From NCBI GenBank assembly GCA_947644195.1, contig CANRZB010000016.1:1-58358 (forward strand): a stretch of DNA of 58,358 bases, read 5' to 3'. Each line of letters opens with the position of its first letter. The first letter of the stretch is position 1. Below, one piece after another: positions 16,222 to 24,937 of this stretch. Position numbers and translations under genes: made by a program. The notes beneath the pieces are model-generated. The model made no database searches. It was not told the origin of the DNA and was given only the letters and a program-made list of their open reading frames with translations. The DNA comes from an uncultured Clostridium sp. (lineage in GTDB: Bacteria > Bacillota > Clostridia > Lachnospirales > Lachnospiraceae).

Positions 16222-18251
16222 TATACTGTCACCATCCCTATCGATTGTAATTCTACATCAGTGTCAATTTCATTATAGGATATCACGATCAAATCCCGGA
16301 ACTGCTCCTCAATGAGCTTCCTGAAATACAACCGGACAATCGGTGAAGTGACAATAATTGGGTTTTTGCCCAACTCCTCCATTTTGTCCATCTCTTCTTT
16401 GACTGACTGCAAAATATCCTGCGTTTTTTCCGGATCCAGATTGATATATGTCCCCTGCTCGGTCTGCTTGATCGACCCCATGATATCCTGTTCGATCCGG
16501 GGATCCAGCGTAACCACGCTGGTCATCTCATTTGCCGGGAAGTATTTATTGGAAATCGCCCGTTTGAGACTCTGTCTCACATACTCGGTCAATACATCAG
16601 TATCCCTGGTGCTGCTGGCATTATCTGCCAGTGTTTCAAATATTGTAACCAGATCGCGGATGGATATTCCCTCCTGCAACAGATTCTGTAAGACCTTCTG
16701 GATCTCGCCCACACTCAGCATCTTAGGCACCAACTCGTTCACCAGTGTCGTGTTCGCTTCCTGGATATTATTAATCAGATTCTGAACATCCTGTCTAGTC
16801 AACAGCTCATCCAGATGCCCGCGGATGACTTCTGTCAGATGCGTTGCAATGATGGAGGGGGGATCTACCACAGTATACCCCAGGGATTCAGCCCGCTCCC
16901 TCTGCGACTCGGTAATCCAGATTGCCGGCAGGTGGAACGAAGGCTCAAAGGTTGGAATACCGGTAATTTCCTCTTCCACAAACCCAGGATTCATCGCCAT
17001 ATAGTGGTCAAACAAAATCTCCCCGTCACTGACCGGCACGCCCTTGATCTTAATCACATACTGGTTTGGATTCAACTGTATGTTATCACGCAATCGGATC
17101 ATCGGAACCACACAACCCAACTCCAATGCAATCTGCCGTCGGATCATAACCACACGGTCTAACAAGTCACCGCCCTGGTTGACATCCGCTAACGGAATGA
17201 TACCATAACCGAACTCTAACTCAATTGGATCCACCTGCAAAAGCGAAACCACATTTTCAGGACGCCGGATCTCTTCTGCGGACTCCTCTTCCTCGTCCAC
17301 CTCAGATTCGATATCCTGCACCTCAATATTCATTTCGATTGCCCTTCCTGCTGCGATAAATAACGCCGCATAGATAAAGCAGATCAAGGTCGGCAATGGA
17401 GTCAGCCCCAACATCGCCATCGTGCCACCCACGATATATAAAACCTTTGGAATCGAAAACAACTGCTTAATCAGAACATTCCCCAGATCAGATTCTTTGG
17501 AAACTTTTGTTACAAGAACACCGGTCGCCAACGAAATGACAAGGGATGGGATCTGACTGACCAGACCGTCACCAATCGTCAAAATAGAGTATTTTTGTAA
17601 TGCCTCCATCGGTTCCATCTGCTGTAATACGATTCCCAGGATCAAACCACCCACAAAGTTAATCACAGTAATGACCAGACCAGCCGTCGCATCTCCCTTA
17701 ACATACTTGGTAGCACCGTCCATGGCGCCGAAAAAGGTGGACTCATCCTGGATCTTCTGGCGGCGCTCTTTTGCCTCCTCATCGGTAATTGCACCCGTAT
17801 TCAGATCCGCATCAATCGCCATCTGTTTTCCTGGCATCGCATCCAAAGTAAACCGGGCGGTAACTTCCGATACACGCTCGGAACCTTTATTAATAACGAT
17901 AAACTGTACTATAATCAAAATCAGGAAGACGATCGCACCAACCACCAGGTTCCCGCCACCCACAAAGTTACCGAACGTGGTTACCACCTGTCCTGCATAA
18001 CCCTTGAGCAGAATATTTCTCGTGGATCCCACATTCAGGGAAATCCGAAACAACGTGGTCATCAGCAAAAGGGTAGGAAACGCTGACATATGTAACGCCT
18101 CCGTAGAGAACAGCGCCGTAAACAAAATGGTCAGCGCCAGCGCCAGATTTAACATCATCAGCACATCCAACAATCCCGTAGGAATCGGAATAATCAAAAA
18201 GATTACGGGAATTAAGATGTATATTCCTAATAAAAAATCAGCTCTTTTCAT
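16221..18251 (-). CDS. flhA: Flagellar export apparatus protein FlhA
   Basis: The 676-residue FlhA is the export gate of the flagellar type III secretion system and couples proton flow to protein export. The first 310 residues hold about eight membrane segments and the conserved FHIPEP-family region (VINKGSERVSEVTARFTLD and DAMPGKQMAIDADLNTGAI). The C-terminal cytoplasmic domain (about 345-676), which docks substrate-chaperone complexes, is complete and begins after an acidic linker. An extended GGGAGGGT ribosome-binding site precedes the ATG. A 141-base gap containing a strong hairpin (18336-18372) separates it from flhB. Confidence 0.96.
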   Translation of the reverse strand: MKRADFLLGIYILIPVIFLIIPIPTGLLDVLMMLNLALALTILFTALFSTEALHMSAFPTLLLMTTLFRISLNVGSTRNILLKGYAGQVVTTFGNFVGGGNLVVGAIVFLILIIVQFIVINKGSERVSEVTARFTLDAMPGKQMAIDADLNTGAITDEEAKERRQKIQDESTFFGAMDGATKYVKGDATAGLVITVINFVGGLILGIVLQQMEPMEALQKYSILTIGDGLVSQIPSLVISLATGVLVTKVSKESDLGNVLIKQLFSIPKVLYIVGGTMAMLGLTPLPTLICFIYAALFIAAGRAIEMNIEVQDIESEVDEEEESAEEIRRPENVVSLLQVDPIELEFGYGIIPLADVNQGGDLLDRVVMIRRQIALELGCVVPMIRLRDNIQLNPNQYVIKIKGVPVSDGEILFDHYMAMNPGFVEEEITGIPTFEPSFHLPAIWITESQRERAESLGYTVVDPPSIIATHLTEVIRGHLDELLTRQDVQNLINNIQEANTTLVNELVPKMLSVGEIQKVLQNLLQEGISIRDLVTIFETLADNASSTRDTDVLTEYVRQSLKRAISNKYFPANEMTSVVTLDPRIEQDIMGSIKQTEQGTYINLDPEKTQDILQSVKEEMDKMEELGKNPIIVTSPIVRLYFRKLIEEQFRDLIVISYNEIDTDVELQSIGMVTV

Positions 18252-18335
18252 GGTACCCTCCCTGCAAACTATCTATCAAAGAAGAACACAATCGTATTTT
18301 ATGTTCCTTCCTACTTTCAAACATGCCATGACCTT

Positions 18336-18372
18336 AGTTTCACTTGGCGAGTTTTACGAGCCTAATGAAACT
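18336..18372 (-). promoter_or_regulatory. Stem-loop in the flhB-flhA intergenic region
   Basis: The minus strand can fold into a 13-pair stem (outer 7 bp AGTTTCA with TGAAACT, inner GGC with GCC) with one A-A mismatch, one G-U pair and an 11-base loop. No T tract follows, so it is not a typical terminator. mRNA processing or stability control between flhB and flhA is the most likely role. Confidence 0.45.
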
Positions 18373-18392
18373 TCAACTCTTACACACTTTTC

Positions 18393-19550
18393 TCAGCTTT
18401 CTGCTTTACCAGTCAGATTATATACATAAACGAGAACTTCTGCAACCATCTGGTACAATTCCGGTGGAATTTCTGCGCCAATCTCCACATTGTGATATAA
18501 CATTCTGGCCAGTGGTTTGTTTTCCACAATCTCCACACTGTTTTCCCTAGCGATCTCTTTGATCCTCTGTGCCAGGAAATCTGCCCCCTTTGCCACAACG
18601 ACCGGCGCCTCATCAACATCCTTATGATACCGAACGGCTACCGCCAGATGGGTTGGGTTCGTAATGACGACATCCGCATTCGGTACATCCTGCATCATAC
18701 GCCGACGGGATGCCTGCTGCATCCGAGCTCGCTGCTGGCTTTTTACCTTGGGATCACCTTCAGAATTCTTATACTCATCCTTGACTTCCTGCTTGGTCAT
18801 CTTCATATCTTCGTGGAATTTCCACTTCTGATACGCAAAGTCGGCAACTGCAATGATAATAAAGAACATACTGATCCGCAGACCGATATTGATAATGATA
18901 TCTCCAATCAAGCCTAACGCCTGGGTCAGAGAATATTCATACATATTCATCACCAGTGCCCACCGGTCTTTGAGGTAACTGTAAACCACATAAATAATTA
19001 CGATGATCTTTGCAACCGATTTGATCAGCTCAACGACCTTATCCTTGGAAAACAAACGTTTCATCCCACTGATCGGATTGAACTTGTCAAATTTAGGTTT
19101 CATCGGATCCATCGTTATCTTCCATTTTACCTGCACCAGATTCGTAACGAAGGCAACCAGAAAGGCAGTTGCCAGGAACGGCGCCAGCATGAGCAAAATC
19201 CGCCCTAACGAATCCCCGAGCAAAGCGCAAGCGATCTGCAAGGTAAACGCATCATTGGAGATCCCGGAAATATTATGGTATGTTGCAGAAAAATTTCCCA
19301 TAAAACGATCGCCCAGAAATCCAAGCATAAGGCGCAGCATCATGAAAAACACGAATAAAGAAGCAGCCGTAGTGGCGTCAATACTCTTCGCTACCTGTCC
19401 TTTATCCCGGGCATCCTGCAATTTTTTCGCAGTAGGCTCTTCTGTCTTTTCACCGCTATCCCCATCCTTCGCAAACAGCTGCAGATCGTATGATACACGA
19501 TACCGCATTTGCTTCCTGGACAGACGGAGAAGTCCACTTCTTCGTTTCAT
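18393..19550 (-). CDS. flhB: Flagellar export switch protein FlhB
   Basis: FlhB controls the change of export specificity from rod/hook to filament proteins. The N-terminal YDLQLFAKDGDSGEKTEEPT matches the family start. Four membrane segments follow (about residues 45-230), then the cytoplasmic domain with the self-cleavage site VVITNPTHLAVAVRYH, which should cut between Asn and Pro. The start is uncertain. An ATG at 19550 follows GTG at 19556, while another ATG at 19508 preceded by AGGA gives the more typical family N terminus. A candidate internal promoter lies just upstream at 19601-19629. Confidence 0.93.
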   Translation of the reverse strand: MKRRSGLLRLSRKQMRYRVSYDLQLFAKDGDSGEKTEEPTAKKLQDARDKGQVAKSIDATTAASLFVFFMMLRLMLGFLGDRFMGNFSATYHNISGISNDAFTLQIACALLGDSLGRILLMLAPFLATAFLVAFVTNLVQVKWKITMDPMKPKFDKFNPISGMKRLFSKDKVVELIKSVAKIIVIIYVVYSYLKDRWALVMNMYEYSLTQALGLIGDIIINIGLRISMFFIIIAVADFAYQKWKFHEDMKMTKQEVKDEYKNSEGDPKVKSQQRARMQQASRRRMMQDVPNADVVITNPTHLAVAVRYHKDVDEAPVVVAKGADFLAQRIKEIARENSVEIVENKPLARMLYHNVEIGAEIPPELYQMVAEVLVYVYNLTGKAES

Positions 19551-19600
19551 AAGCACACTCGCTTTCCGTACATCCCAATGCGTAGCTACAGATACTATAT

Positions 19601-19629
19601 ACTATACTCCATTTCCCTAAAAATAGCAA
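19601..19629 (-). promoter_or_regulatory. Candidate internal promoter before flhB
   Basis: TTGCTA, a 17-base spacer and TATAGT are seen on the minus strand in the 92-base gap between fliR and flhB. Fit to the sigma-A consensus is good but the region is AT-rich, so chance occurrence is possible. It could give operon-independent expression of flhB-flhA-flhF-flhG and che genes. Confidence 0.4.
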
Positions 19630-19642
19630 ATGGATCCCCCCA

Positions 19643-20416
19643 TTAGGATGGTGCCAGATTTTGTATAAAATACTGGGTAATTTTCTGCATTTCCTGAAAT
19701 AAGAAATCCGATACGCCGGAAAAAAGCTGTAACGTAATGAACACCAGAAACAGTCCCACCAGTATCTTTAACTGCATACCAATGACAAACATATTCATCT
19801 GTGGCGCAATCTTTGCAAGAATTCCCAACACAATATTGATGACCAGGATACAGGCAAAAATCGGCAAAATAATTCGAAAGCCGATGATGAAATAGTCCGT
19901 GATATAAGTAATCATTATGGTATATAGACTTCCGCTGATTTTGGCCCCTCCGATCGGAATGAGCTGGTAGGAATCGTAAAGTGCATCAATGATAAAATAA
20001 TGCATATCAGATAGCAGAAAGAACAACATAAATACATAGGAATATAGATTTGCGGTAACCGTGGAAGCCACATTGGTGGTCGGATCCATCTCCTGTACCA
20101 TGGAGAACCCGATCTCCATGTCAATCATATGGCCGGAAAAATTGAGAATATACAGGCAAAGCATAGATCCCATACCGATCAAAATACCCGTAATTGCCTC
20201 TTTTAATGCCAACCCACAATAGCCGAGTACACTTTGGTACGAAAGAGCCTGGTAATCCATTGTACTGACGACGATAATGGATAAAAACAACGCTATGGAT
20301 GCTTTTAGCCTGCGAGGAATTTCCCGCCCACTAAAAAAAGGAGCGACTGCAACCACCGAGGCCACCCGTATAAATACCAACATAATATATTCCAGGTATT
20401 CAACTGTAAAACTCAT
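19643..20416 (-). CDS. fliR: Flagellar export apparatus protein FliR
   Basis: The 257-residue integral membrane protein is part of the FliP5-Q4-R1 export gate inside the MS ring. It has about six hydrophobic segments spread over its length, starting VEYLEYIMLVFIRVASVVAV. Family features include PFFSGREIPRRLKASIA (residues 26-42) and GFSMVQEMDPTTN in the middle. The length equals the usual 250-260 residues. It starts 32 bases after fliQ ends, inside the fliO-fliP-fliQ-fliR run. Confidence 0.95.
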   Translation of the reverse strand: MSFTVEYLEYIMLVFIRVASVVAVAPFFSGREIPRRLKASIALFLSIIVVSTMDYQALSYQSVLGYCGLALKEAITGILIGMGSMLCLYILNFSGHMIDMEIGFSMVQEMDPTTNVASTVTANLYSYVFMLFFLLSDMHYFIIDALYDSYQLIPIGGAKISGSLYTIMITYITDYFIIGFRIILPIFACILVINIVLGILAKIAPQMNMFVIGMQLKILVGLFLVFITLQLFSGVSDFLFQEMQKITQYFIQNLAPS

Positions 20417-20448
20417 TCGTTTGTCACTCCTTGTATTTCACGGTCTGA

Positions 20449-20721
20449 TTAATGTTTGATATAGGTCGGAATATTTGTAATCAGGCTGGTAAACAAATCT
20501 ACTGCATTATTCATAATCCAACTGCCGCATAGAACCAAAATTAACATAATCGCCAGAAACTTCGGCACAAAAGTCAGCGTCTGCTCCTGAATAGAGGTAA
20601 TGGTCTGAAAGATACTGATTACCAGTCCAATGATCAGAGACACCAGCAAAAGCGGTGCTGCTGATTCTACCGCCGTCCAGACAGTCTGTCTGACTATATC
20701 AATTACCATGCCTTCGTTCAT
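20449..20721 (-). CDS. fliQ: Flagellar export apparatus protein FliQ
   Basis: The 90-residue FliQ has the usual two membrane hairpin helices, PLLLVSLIIGLVISIFQT and FLAIMLILVLCGSWIM, with the conserved family segment ITSIQEQTLTFVPK between them. Four copies join FliP and FliR in the core export channel. Length and topology are standard. A 101-base gap rich in G and C separates it from fliP on the upstream side, and it contains only a weak GGGAG/CTCCC hairpin. Confidence 0.95.
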   Translation of the reverse strand: MNEGMVIDIVRQTVWTAVESAAPLLLVSLIIGLVISIFQTITSIQEQTLTFVPKFLAIMLILVLCGSWIMNNAVDLFTSLITNIPTYIKH

Positions 20722-20822
20722 ATCCTCGTCCCTCCTATCCCGGGGAGACTCCAGCTCCCGCCAGAATCTATTGCCCTCGTTCCCTGCTGAACCACTTTAC
20801 CGATGGCCCAACAACCACACGT

Positions 20823-21674
20823 TTATTGAAACGACTGCACTAATTGGCCAATCAACAGATTCCACCCATCTGCCAGCACAAATAATAAGATCTTAAATGG
20901 CAGAGAAATCGTGGTTGGTGGAAGCATCATCATACCCATGGACATCAACGTGGACGCCACCACCATGTCAATCACAATAAATGGCAGGTACAGTATAAAT
21001 CCAATGATAAATGCGGTACGCAGTTCACTGATGACAAACGCAGGAATAATCGTCATGATCGGAATATCCTCGGTATCACCGATTTCATCAGAAGATTGTC
21101 CATTAATCGTCATAAACAATTTCAGGTCTTTCTCTCTGGTTTGCCCTAACATAAAATTGCGAAGCGGTGCAATTCCTGCTTCCAAAGCATCCTCCTGTTT
21201 CATATTTCCTGCCATATAGGGCTGCACGGCATTGGTGTTGACCTCACTAAATACAGGCGCCATAACCGCCAGCGTAATAAAGACTGCCAATCCAGCTAAA
21301 ACCTGATTCGGCGGCGTTGTCTGCGTACCCATGGCTGTCCTAAGAAAATGAAATACAACGATGACTCTGGTAAAAGAAGTCAATAATATCAAAATAGACG
21401 GCGCCAAACTAAGAATGGTCAGCAGGATCAATATCTGAAGAGTAGATTCCAGTCTTGTACTGCCCAGATTGGAAGTAATGCTCAGATCAAAGGTATTATC
21501 ATCAATATCTGGATTGGCACCGATTTCATCCTCTGTAATCCGATCCACTCCCCCTGTACCGGTTGCCCTGGCATAGGATGGCGCTGCCGCCAGACAAATG
21601 CACAACAGCATAGACAAGGCCAGCAAAGCTTTCCTGATCTCTCTTCTCCGTTTTTTATTCAACCATCGTTTCAT
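20823..21674 (-). CDS. fliP: Flagellar export apparatus protein FliP
   Basis: FliP forms most of the export gate channel. The 283-residue product begins with a very basic stretch (MKRWLNKKRRREIRK) and a cleavable signal-like segment ALLALSMLLCICLAAAPSYA. Four membrane segments follow, with family motifs ILLTSFTRVIVVFHFLRTA, PPNQVLAGLA and LPPTTISLPFK near the end. The start at 21674 is taken because GGAGA precedes it and the ATG lies two bases after the fliO TAG, implying coupling. An upstream in-frame extension is not supported. Confidence 0.95.
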   Translation of the reverse strand: MKRWLNKKRRREIRKALLALSMLLCICLAAAPSYARATGTGGVDRITEDEIGANPDIDDNTFDLSITSNLGSTRLESTLQILILLTILSLAPSILILLTSFTRVIVVFHFLRTAMGTQTTPPNQVLAGLAVFITLAVMAPVFSEVNTNAVQPYMAGNMKQEDALEAGIAPLRNFMLGQTREKDLKLFMTINGQSSDEIGDTEDIPIMTIIPAFVISELRTAFIIGFILYLPFIVIDMVVASTLMSMGMMMLPPTTISLPFKILLFVLADGWNLLIGQLVQSFQ

Positions 21675-21675
21675 C

Positions 21676-22059
21676 CTAATCGGTCTCCTGTTTCTTCGTT
21701 TTTTTGACGAGTTCCGAAAACATATCACGAAACGAGCCCTGTTTCCAGACTTCCTGCGGCTCCAGATCCAATTCTTCCTCCGTCAGTTCTGTCAATACCG
21801 TAACCCGGTCCTTCGCAGCAGCTACTGCCAAATATTTTGTCCCAATTTGAAGAATAAAAATCGTTCTTCCCGGACCGAAAGGATAACTTTCTATCACCGA
21901 AACATTATGAAACTTCTGTTTCGGCATGGCTGACCTTGCATACCATTTCGTAAACCAGGATGCAGCAAACAATAATCCGATAAAAACGATTAATAAAAAT
22001 ATAAATTTAATAATGCTGGCAAATGTAGAAAACTCTGACGTAAGCAAAAGCATATCCAC
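21676..22059 (-). CDS. fliO: Flagellar biosynthetic protein FliO/FliZ
   Basis: The 127-residue FliO has one membrane segment (about 16-35, IKFIFLLIVFIGLLFAAS) followed by a small cytoplasmic beta domain (about 48-85, VSVIESYPFGPGRTIFILQIG) and a charged tail. FliO-type proteins chaperone assembly of the FliP ring. It follows fliY by 20 bases. In B. subtilis cheY lies exactly in this position, and here there is no room for it. The stop is TAG. Confidence 0.9.
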   Translation of the reverse strand: MDMLLLTSEFSTFASIIKFIFLLIVFIGLLFAASWFTKWYARSAMPKQKFHNVSVIESYPFGPGRTIFILQIGTKYLAVAAAKDRVTVLTELTEEELDLEPQEVWKQGSFRDMFSELVKKTKKQETD

Positions 22060-22079
22060 ACCTCCAGCATTTTTATTTT

Positions 22080-23222
22080 TTATTTTGTAATCTCCACAAT
22101 ACGGATACCAAAGTTTTCTTCGATAACAACCACTTCTCCCTTGGCAACAAACTTGCCGTTGACCAGAACATCTACCGGCTCACCTGCCAGCTTGTTCAAT
22201 TCAATGATCGTACCCGGTGCAAAATCCAAAATTTCTTTGATGGATTTGTTGGAGCGTCCCAATTCCACGGTAACCTCCAAAGGTACGTCCATAATCAGGT
22301 CTATGTTCTCCTGTTGCATCAATGGGCTAACACCTGCATTGAATGGCTGGAACTGTGCCGGCTGAACATTTACTCCCTGCATCATCGGCTGCTGCGGCAT
22401 CATCATTGGCTGCTGTGCCATCGGCTGCTGCATCATACCAGGATCCATCATCGGCTGTTGCTGTACCGGAGCGGCCTGTGGCATTGCAGGTGCTGGTTGC
22501 GGTGCTGGTGCAGCAGGCTGTGGTGCTGGTTCTGGTGCAGCTTCCTCTGCTCCTTTACCGCCAATAAATTTCTGATACAATTCCCTAGCAAAATCAAATG
22601 GATATAACTGCATGATCTGGCTGTTAATCAAATCGCCAATCTGCATATCAAAAGCAACCTGTACAATTCTTCCTTCCAGGAATGTGCTGATCTCATCATC
22701 ACTGATGGAGTCATTTAAATCAATCAGGCTCGCAACTGGCGGGCTGATATCCACTTTCTTCTCCAGCATAGAGGAAAGTGACGTAGCGGCAGAACCCATC
22801 ATCTGATTCATGGCTTCGCTGATCGCACTGAGATGCAGCTCTGACAGGTCACCTTCTGTGTTAGAGCCATCTCCACCCATCATTAAGTCTGTGATTACCT
22901 TAACATCATTTTCCTTTAAGATCAGAATATTATTTCCATCAATCCCTTCAATGTAAGAGATCCGAATAAAGACACATGGTCTGTCATACTGTTCTGATAA
23001 ATCATCCAGTGTCACATAGGAAACACGGGGAGTCGTAATGGTAACCTTGGTATTTAACAGTGTGGACAACGTTGTTGCAGCGGTCCCCATGTTAATGTTG
23101 GAAATCTCCCCAACCGCATCACGCTCCGCATCTGTTAATGACTCCTCACCCATATCTGCTGCTGATGCCGAAGAATCGCCAGTCAAAGCATCAATTTCTT
23201 CTTGTGATAACATTCCATCCAT
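22080..23222 (-). CDS. fliY: Flagellar motor switch phosphatase FliY
   Basis: The 380-residue FliY is a switch component of the C ring that also removes phosphate from CheY-P. The N terminus MDGMLSQEEIDALTG resembles the CheY-binding peptide of FliM. A CheC-like domain follows (about 30-205) with both phosphatase sites intact, DAVGEISN and SAISEAMN. A low-complexity linker of about 70 residues made mostly of Pro, Ala, Gln and Met comes next (about 215-285). The C-terminal FliN/SpoA domain holds VPLEVTVELGRSNKSIKEIL. It starts four bases after the fliM stop, with GGGAGGA inside the fliM end. Confidence 0.95.
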   Translation of the reverse strand: MDGMLSQEEIDALTGDSSASAADMGEESLTDAERDAVGEISNINMGTAATTLSTLLNTKVTITTPRVSYVTLDDLSEQYDRPCVFIRISYIEGIDGNNILILKENDVKVITDLMMGGDGSNTEGDLSELHLSAISEAMNQMMGSAATSLSSMLEKKVDISPPVASLIDLNDSISDDEISTFLEGRIVQVAFDMQIGDLINSQIMQLYPFDFARELYQKFIGGKGAEEAAPEPAPQPAAPAPQPAPAMPQAAPVQQQPMMDPGMMQQPMAQQPMMMPQQPMMQGVNVQPAQFQPFNAGVSPLMQQENIDLIMDVPLEVTVELGRSNKSIKEILDFAPGTIIELNKLAGEPVDVLVNGKFVAKGEVVVIEENFGIRIVEITK

Positions 23223-23226
23223 AACG

Positions 23227-24207
23227 CTATTGTTCCTCCCTTATTACAGATGTAACACGGACGGCATAGGAATCGGAAGTCGCACCCGGTAACGCATGAA
23301 ACTTCTTAATATTTCCTGTATATACCTCCAGTTCATCCTCAATTTTGGTATCTAATTTAATGATATCGCCTATCTGGATATTCATAAAATCATTTACCGA
23401 AATCCAACTCCTGCCTAGCAAGGCACGAACCGGAACTTTTGCATGGTCAATCAGTCTCTCGATGATCTCCTGATAGCTTCCATCATCTTTTTCCCTCATC
23501 GTTGAATACCAGTACTTGGTATTCAATTTATCTATCACATTTTCCACACAGGAGTATGGAATACAGATATTCATTAAACCTTCTACATCACCGATCGTAA
23601 TATTCATCGTAACAATCGCCGTCATTTCCGTCGGTGAAATAAACTGGGCAAACTGGGAATTGGTCTCAATTCGCTCCAGTTTCGGTTCTATCTCAACCAC
23701 ACTGCCCCATGGATCCACCAGCAAATCGGTAAACACTTCCAGGACTCTTTCTATAATAATCAACTCAATTTCCGTAAAATCCCGGCTTCTCTCTAACGGC
23801 TCGCCCCCGCCTCCCAACAGGCGGTCAACGATCGCAAATCCCAGATTCGATGCCAGTTCCAGGATTACATTTCCCTCCAACGGAGCAAAATCAACAACGC
23901 CTAATAATACGGGATTGGACAAAGCATTCGAAAACTCAGAGTACGCATTTGCCTCTGCGTTCATGACCTCCACCTGCACATTTTTTCGTAAATATGCTGG
24001 CATATGTGTCGAGAGCAGACGTCCATAGTTTTCAAATATAATCTCCAAAGTTCTCAGATGGTCTTTTGAAAACTTCGACGGCCTGGCAAAGTTATAATTA
24101 GTAACTCTTTTTTCTTTTGTTTCATTTAACTCATCCGGATCCAATTCACCATTGCTCAGCGCACTAAGCAAATTGTCAATTTCGTCCTGCGATAAGGTGT
24201 CTCCCAT
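23227..24207 (-). CDS. fliM: Flagellar motor switch protein FliM
   Basis: The 326-residue FliM links CheY-P binding to motor rotation. The N-terminal MGDTLSQDEIDNLLSAL is the conserved CheY-P binding peptide. The middle CheC-like domain (about 40-230) includes the family motif LLGGGGEPL, and the C-terminal SpoA domain ends after IQIGDIIKLDTKIEDEL. The start at 24207 is preferred over GTG at 24216 because GAGGTG sits six bases before it. A 197-base leader with several hairpins and an extended -10 promoter lies upstream. Confidence 0.95.
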   Translation of the reverse strand: MGDTLSQDEIDNLLSALSNGELDPDELNETKEKRVTNYNFARPSKFSKDHLRTLEIIFENYGRLLSTHMPAYLRKNVQVEVMNAEANAYSEFSNALSNPVLLGVVDFAPLEGNVILELASNLGFAIVDRLLGGGGEPLERSRDFTEIELIIIERVLEVFTDLLVDPWGSVVEIEPKLERIETNSQFAQFISPTEMTAIVTMNITIGDVEGLMNICIPYSCVENVIDKLNTKYWYSTMREKDDGSYQEIIERLIDHAKVPVRALLGRSWISVNDFMNIQIGDIIKLDTKIEDELEVYTGNIKKFHALPGATSDSYAVRVTSVIREEQ

Positions 24208-24230
24208 CTTTTTCACCTCACATGGGAATC

Positions 24231-24316
24231 TTTATCAGCCCCTGATAAAAACTCCATTTTCTGTATTACAGATTATTCATACAACCTGTCACATAAGTAT
24301 CTATACCACCTTATGT
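24231..24316 (-). promoter_or_regulatory. Structured leader upstream of fliM
   Basis: Three hairpins are visible in the fliL-fliM gap: TTTATCAG with CTGATAAA around a 3-base loop (24231-24249), CTGTA/TACAG (24261-24271) and ACATAAG with CTTATGT around 12 bases (24291-24316). The first ends 23 bases before the fliM start. Together they give a structured leader, perhaps for translation or stability control. It does not match the c-di-GMP-I riboswitch core. Confidence 0.4.
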
Positions 24317-24355
24317 ATCACGACTTCCCATGAGGACATGCTCAGTCTGTCTAAT

Positions 24356-24384
24356 ATCATACCATATTTTCCTCAGAAAGAAAA
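24356..24384 (-). promoter_or_regulatory. Candidate extended -10 promoter for fliM
   Basis: TTTTCT, a 17-base spacer and TATGAT preceded by TGG are seen on the minus strand. This is the same architecture as the putative glnS promoter. It would start an internal transcript covering fliM and downstream export genes. Confidence 0.45.
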
Positions 24385-24404
24385 CATTTTATTTGCTTCC
24401 GCTC

Positions 24405-24923
24405 TTACTGGAACATGAAATTGTCCAGAATCACCTTCTTTACCGCCTTGGAATCCAGATGCTCCCTAATTTTTTCCAGTGCTTCCTTTTGAATTTCATC
24501 CTGGGAAATATCATCCGATGTGTGGTTTTGAATTACGGAACGAATAATATCTGTAATTTCAGCCTGATTGTTGGTTAAAATCTTGCTGACTTCTTTATAA
24601 TCATCCGCTTTCTTGTACACGGATAAGGTATAACCATTTAACATGGCATAGTGAGATTCTCCATCTCCGCCAATCTTGAGGTTCAATGTCTGCTGCTCCT
24701 CAAAAGCCACTGCCACAGATTCCAGATCCTTGAGGGAGTACTCCTCGTCACTGTCTGCGTCACCATCGGCATCCAGTTCCAGATTTAGCACCGAAGCTAC
24801 CTGCGTAATGAGATTGTTGGTTTTTTGGAAAGTTGGTAGCATCACAAAAAACATAATTGCCGTCAATACCACATTGATGACTGTCAACGCTGTGATAATT
24901 ACACTAAAAATATTTTTCTTCAT
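24405..24923 (-). CDS. fliL: Flagellar basal body-associated protein FliL
   Basis: The 172-residue FliL-type protein has an N-terminal membrane anchor (about 5-28, VIITALTVINVVLTAIMFFVM) and an external domain. It has a family-like end, QDEIQKEALEKIREHLDSK, in place of the usual IRDaIi region. FliL surrounds the stator complex and stabilises it. Similarity to classical FliL is weak in the central part, so the call relies on size, topology and position directly after motB. Confidence 0.82.
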   Translation of the reverse strand: MKKNIFSVIITALTVINVVLTAIMFFVMLPTFQKTNNLITQVASVLNLELDADGDADSDEEYSLKDLESVAVAFEEQQTLNLKIGGDGESHYAMLNGYTLSVYKKADDYKEVSKILTNNQAEITDIIRSVIQNHTSDDISQDEIQKEALEKIREHLDSKAVKKVILDNFMFQ

Positions 24924-24937
24924 CTCTCTACACCTTT

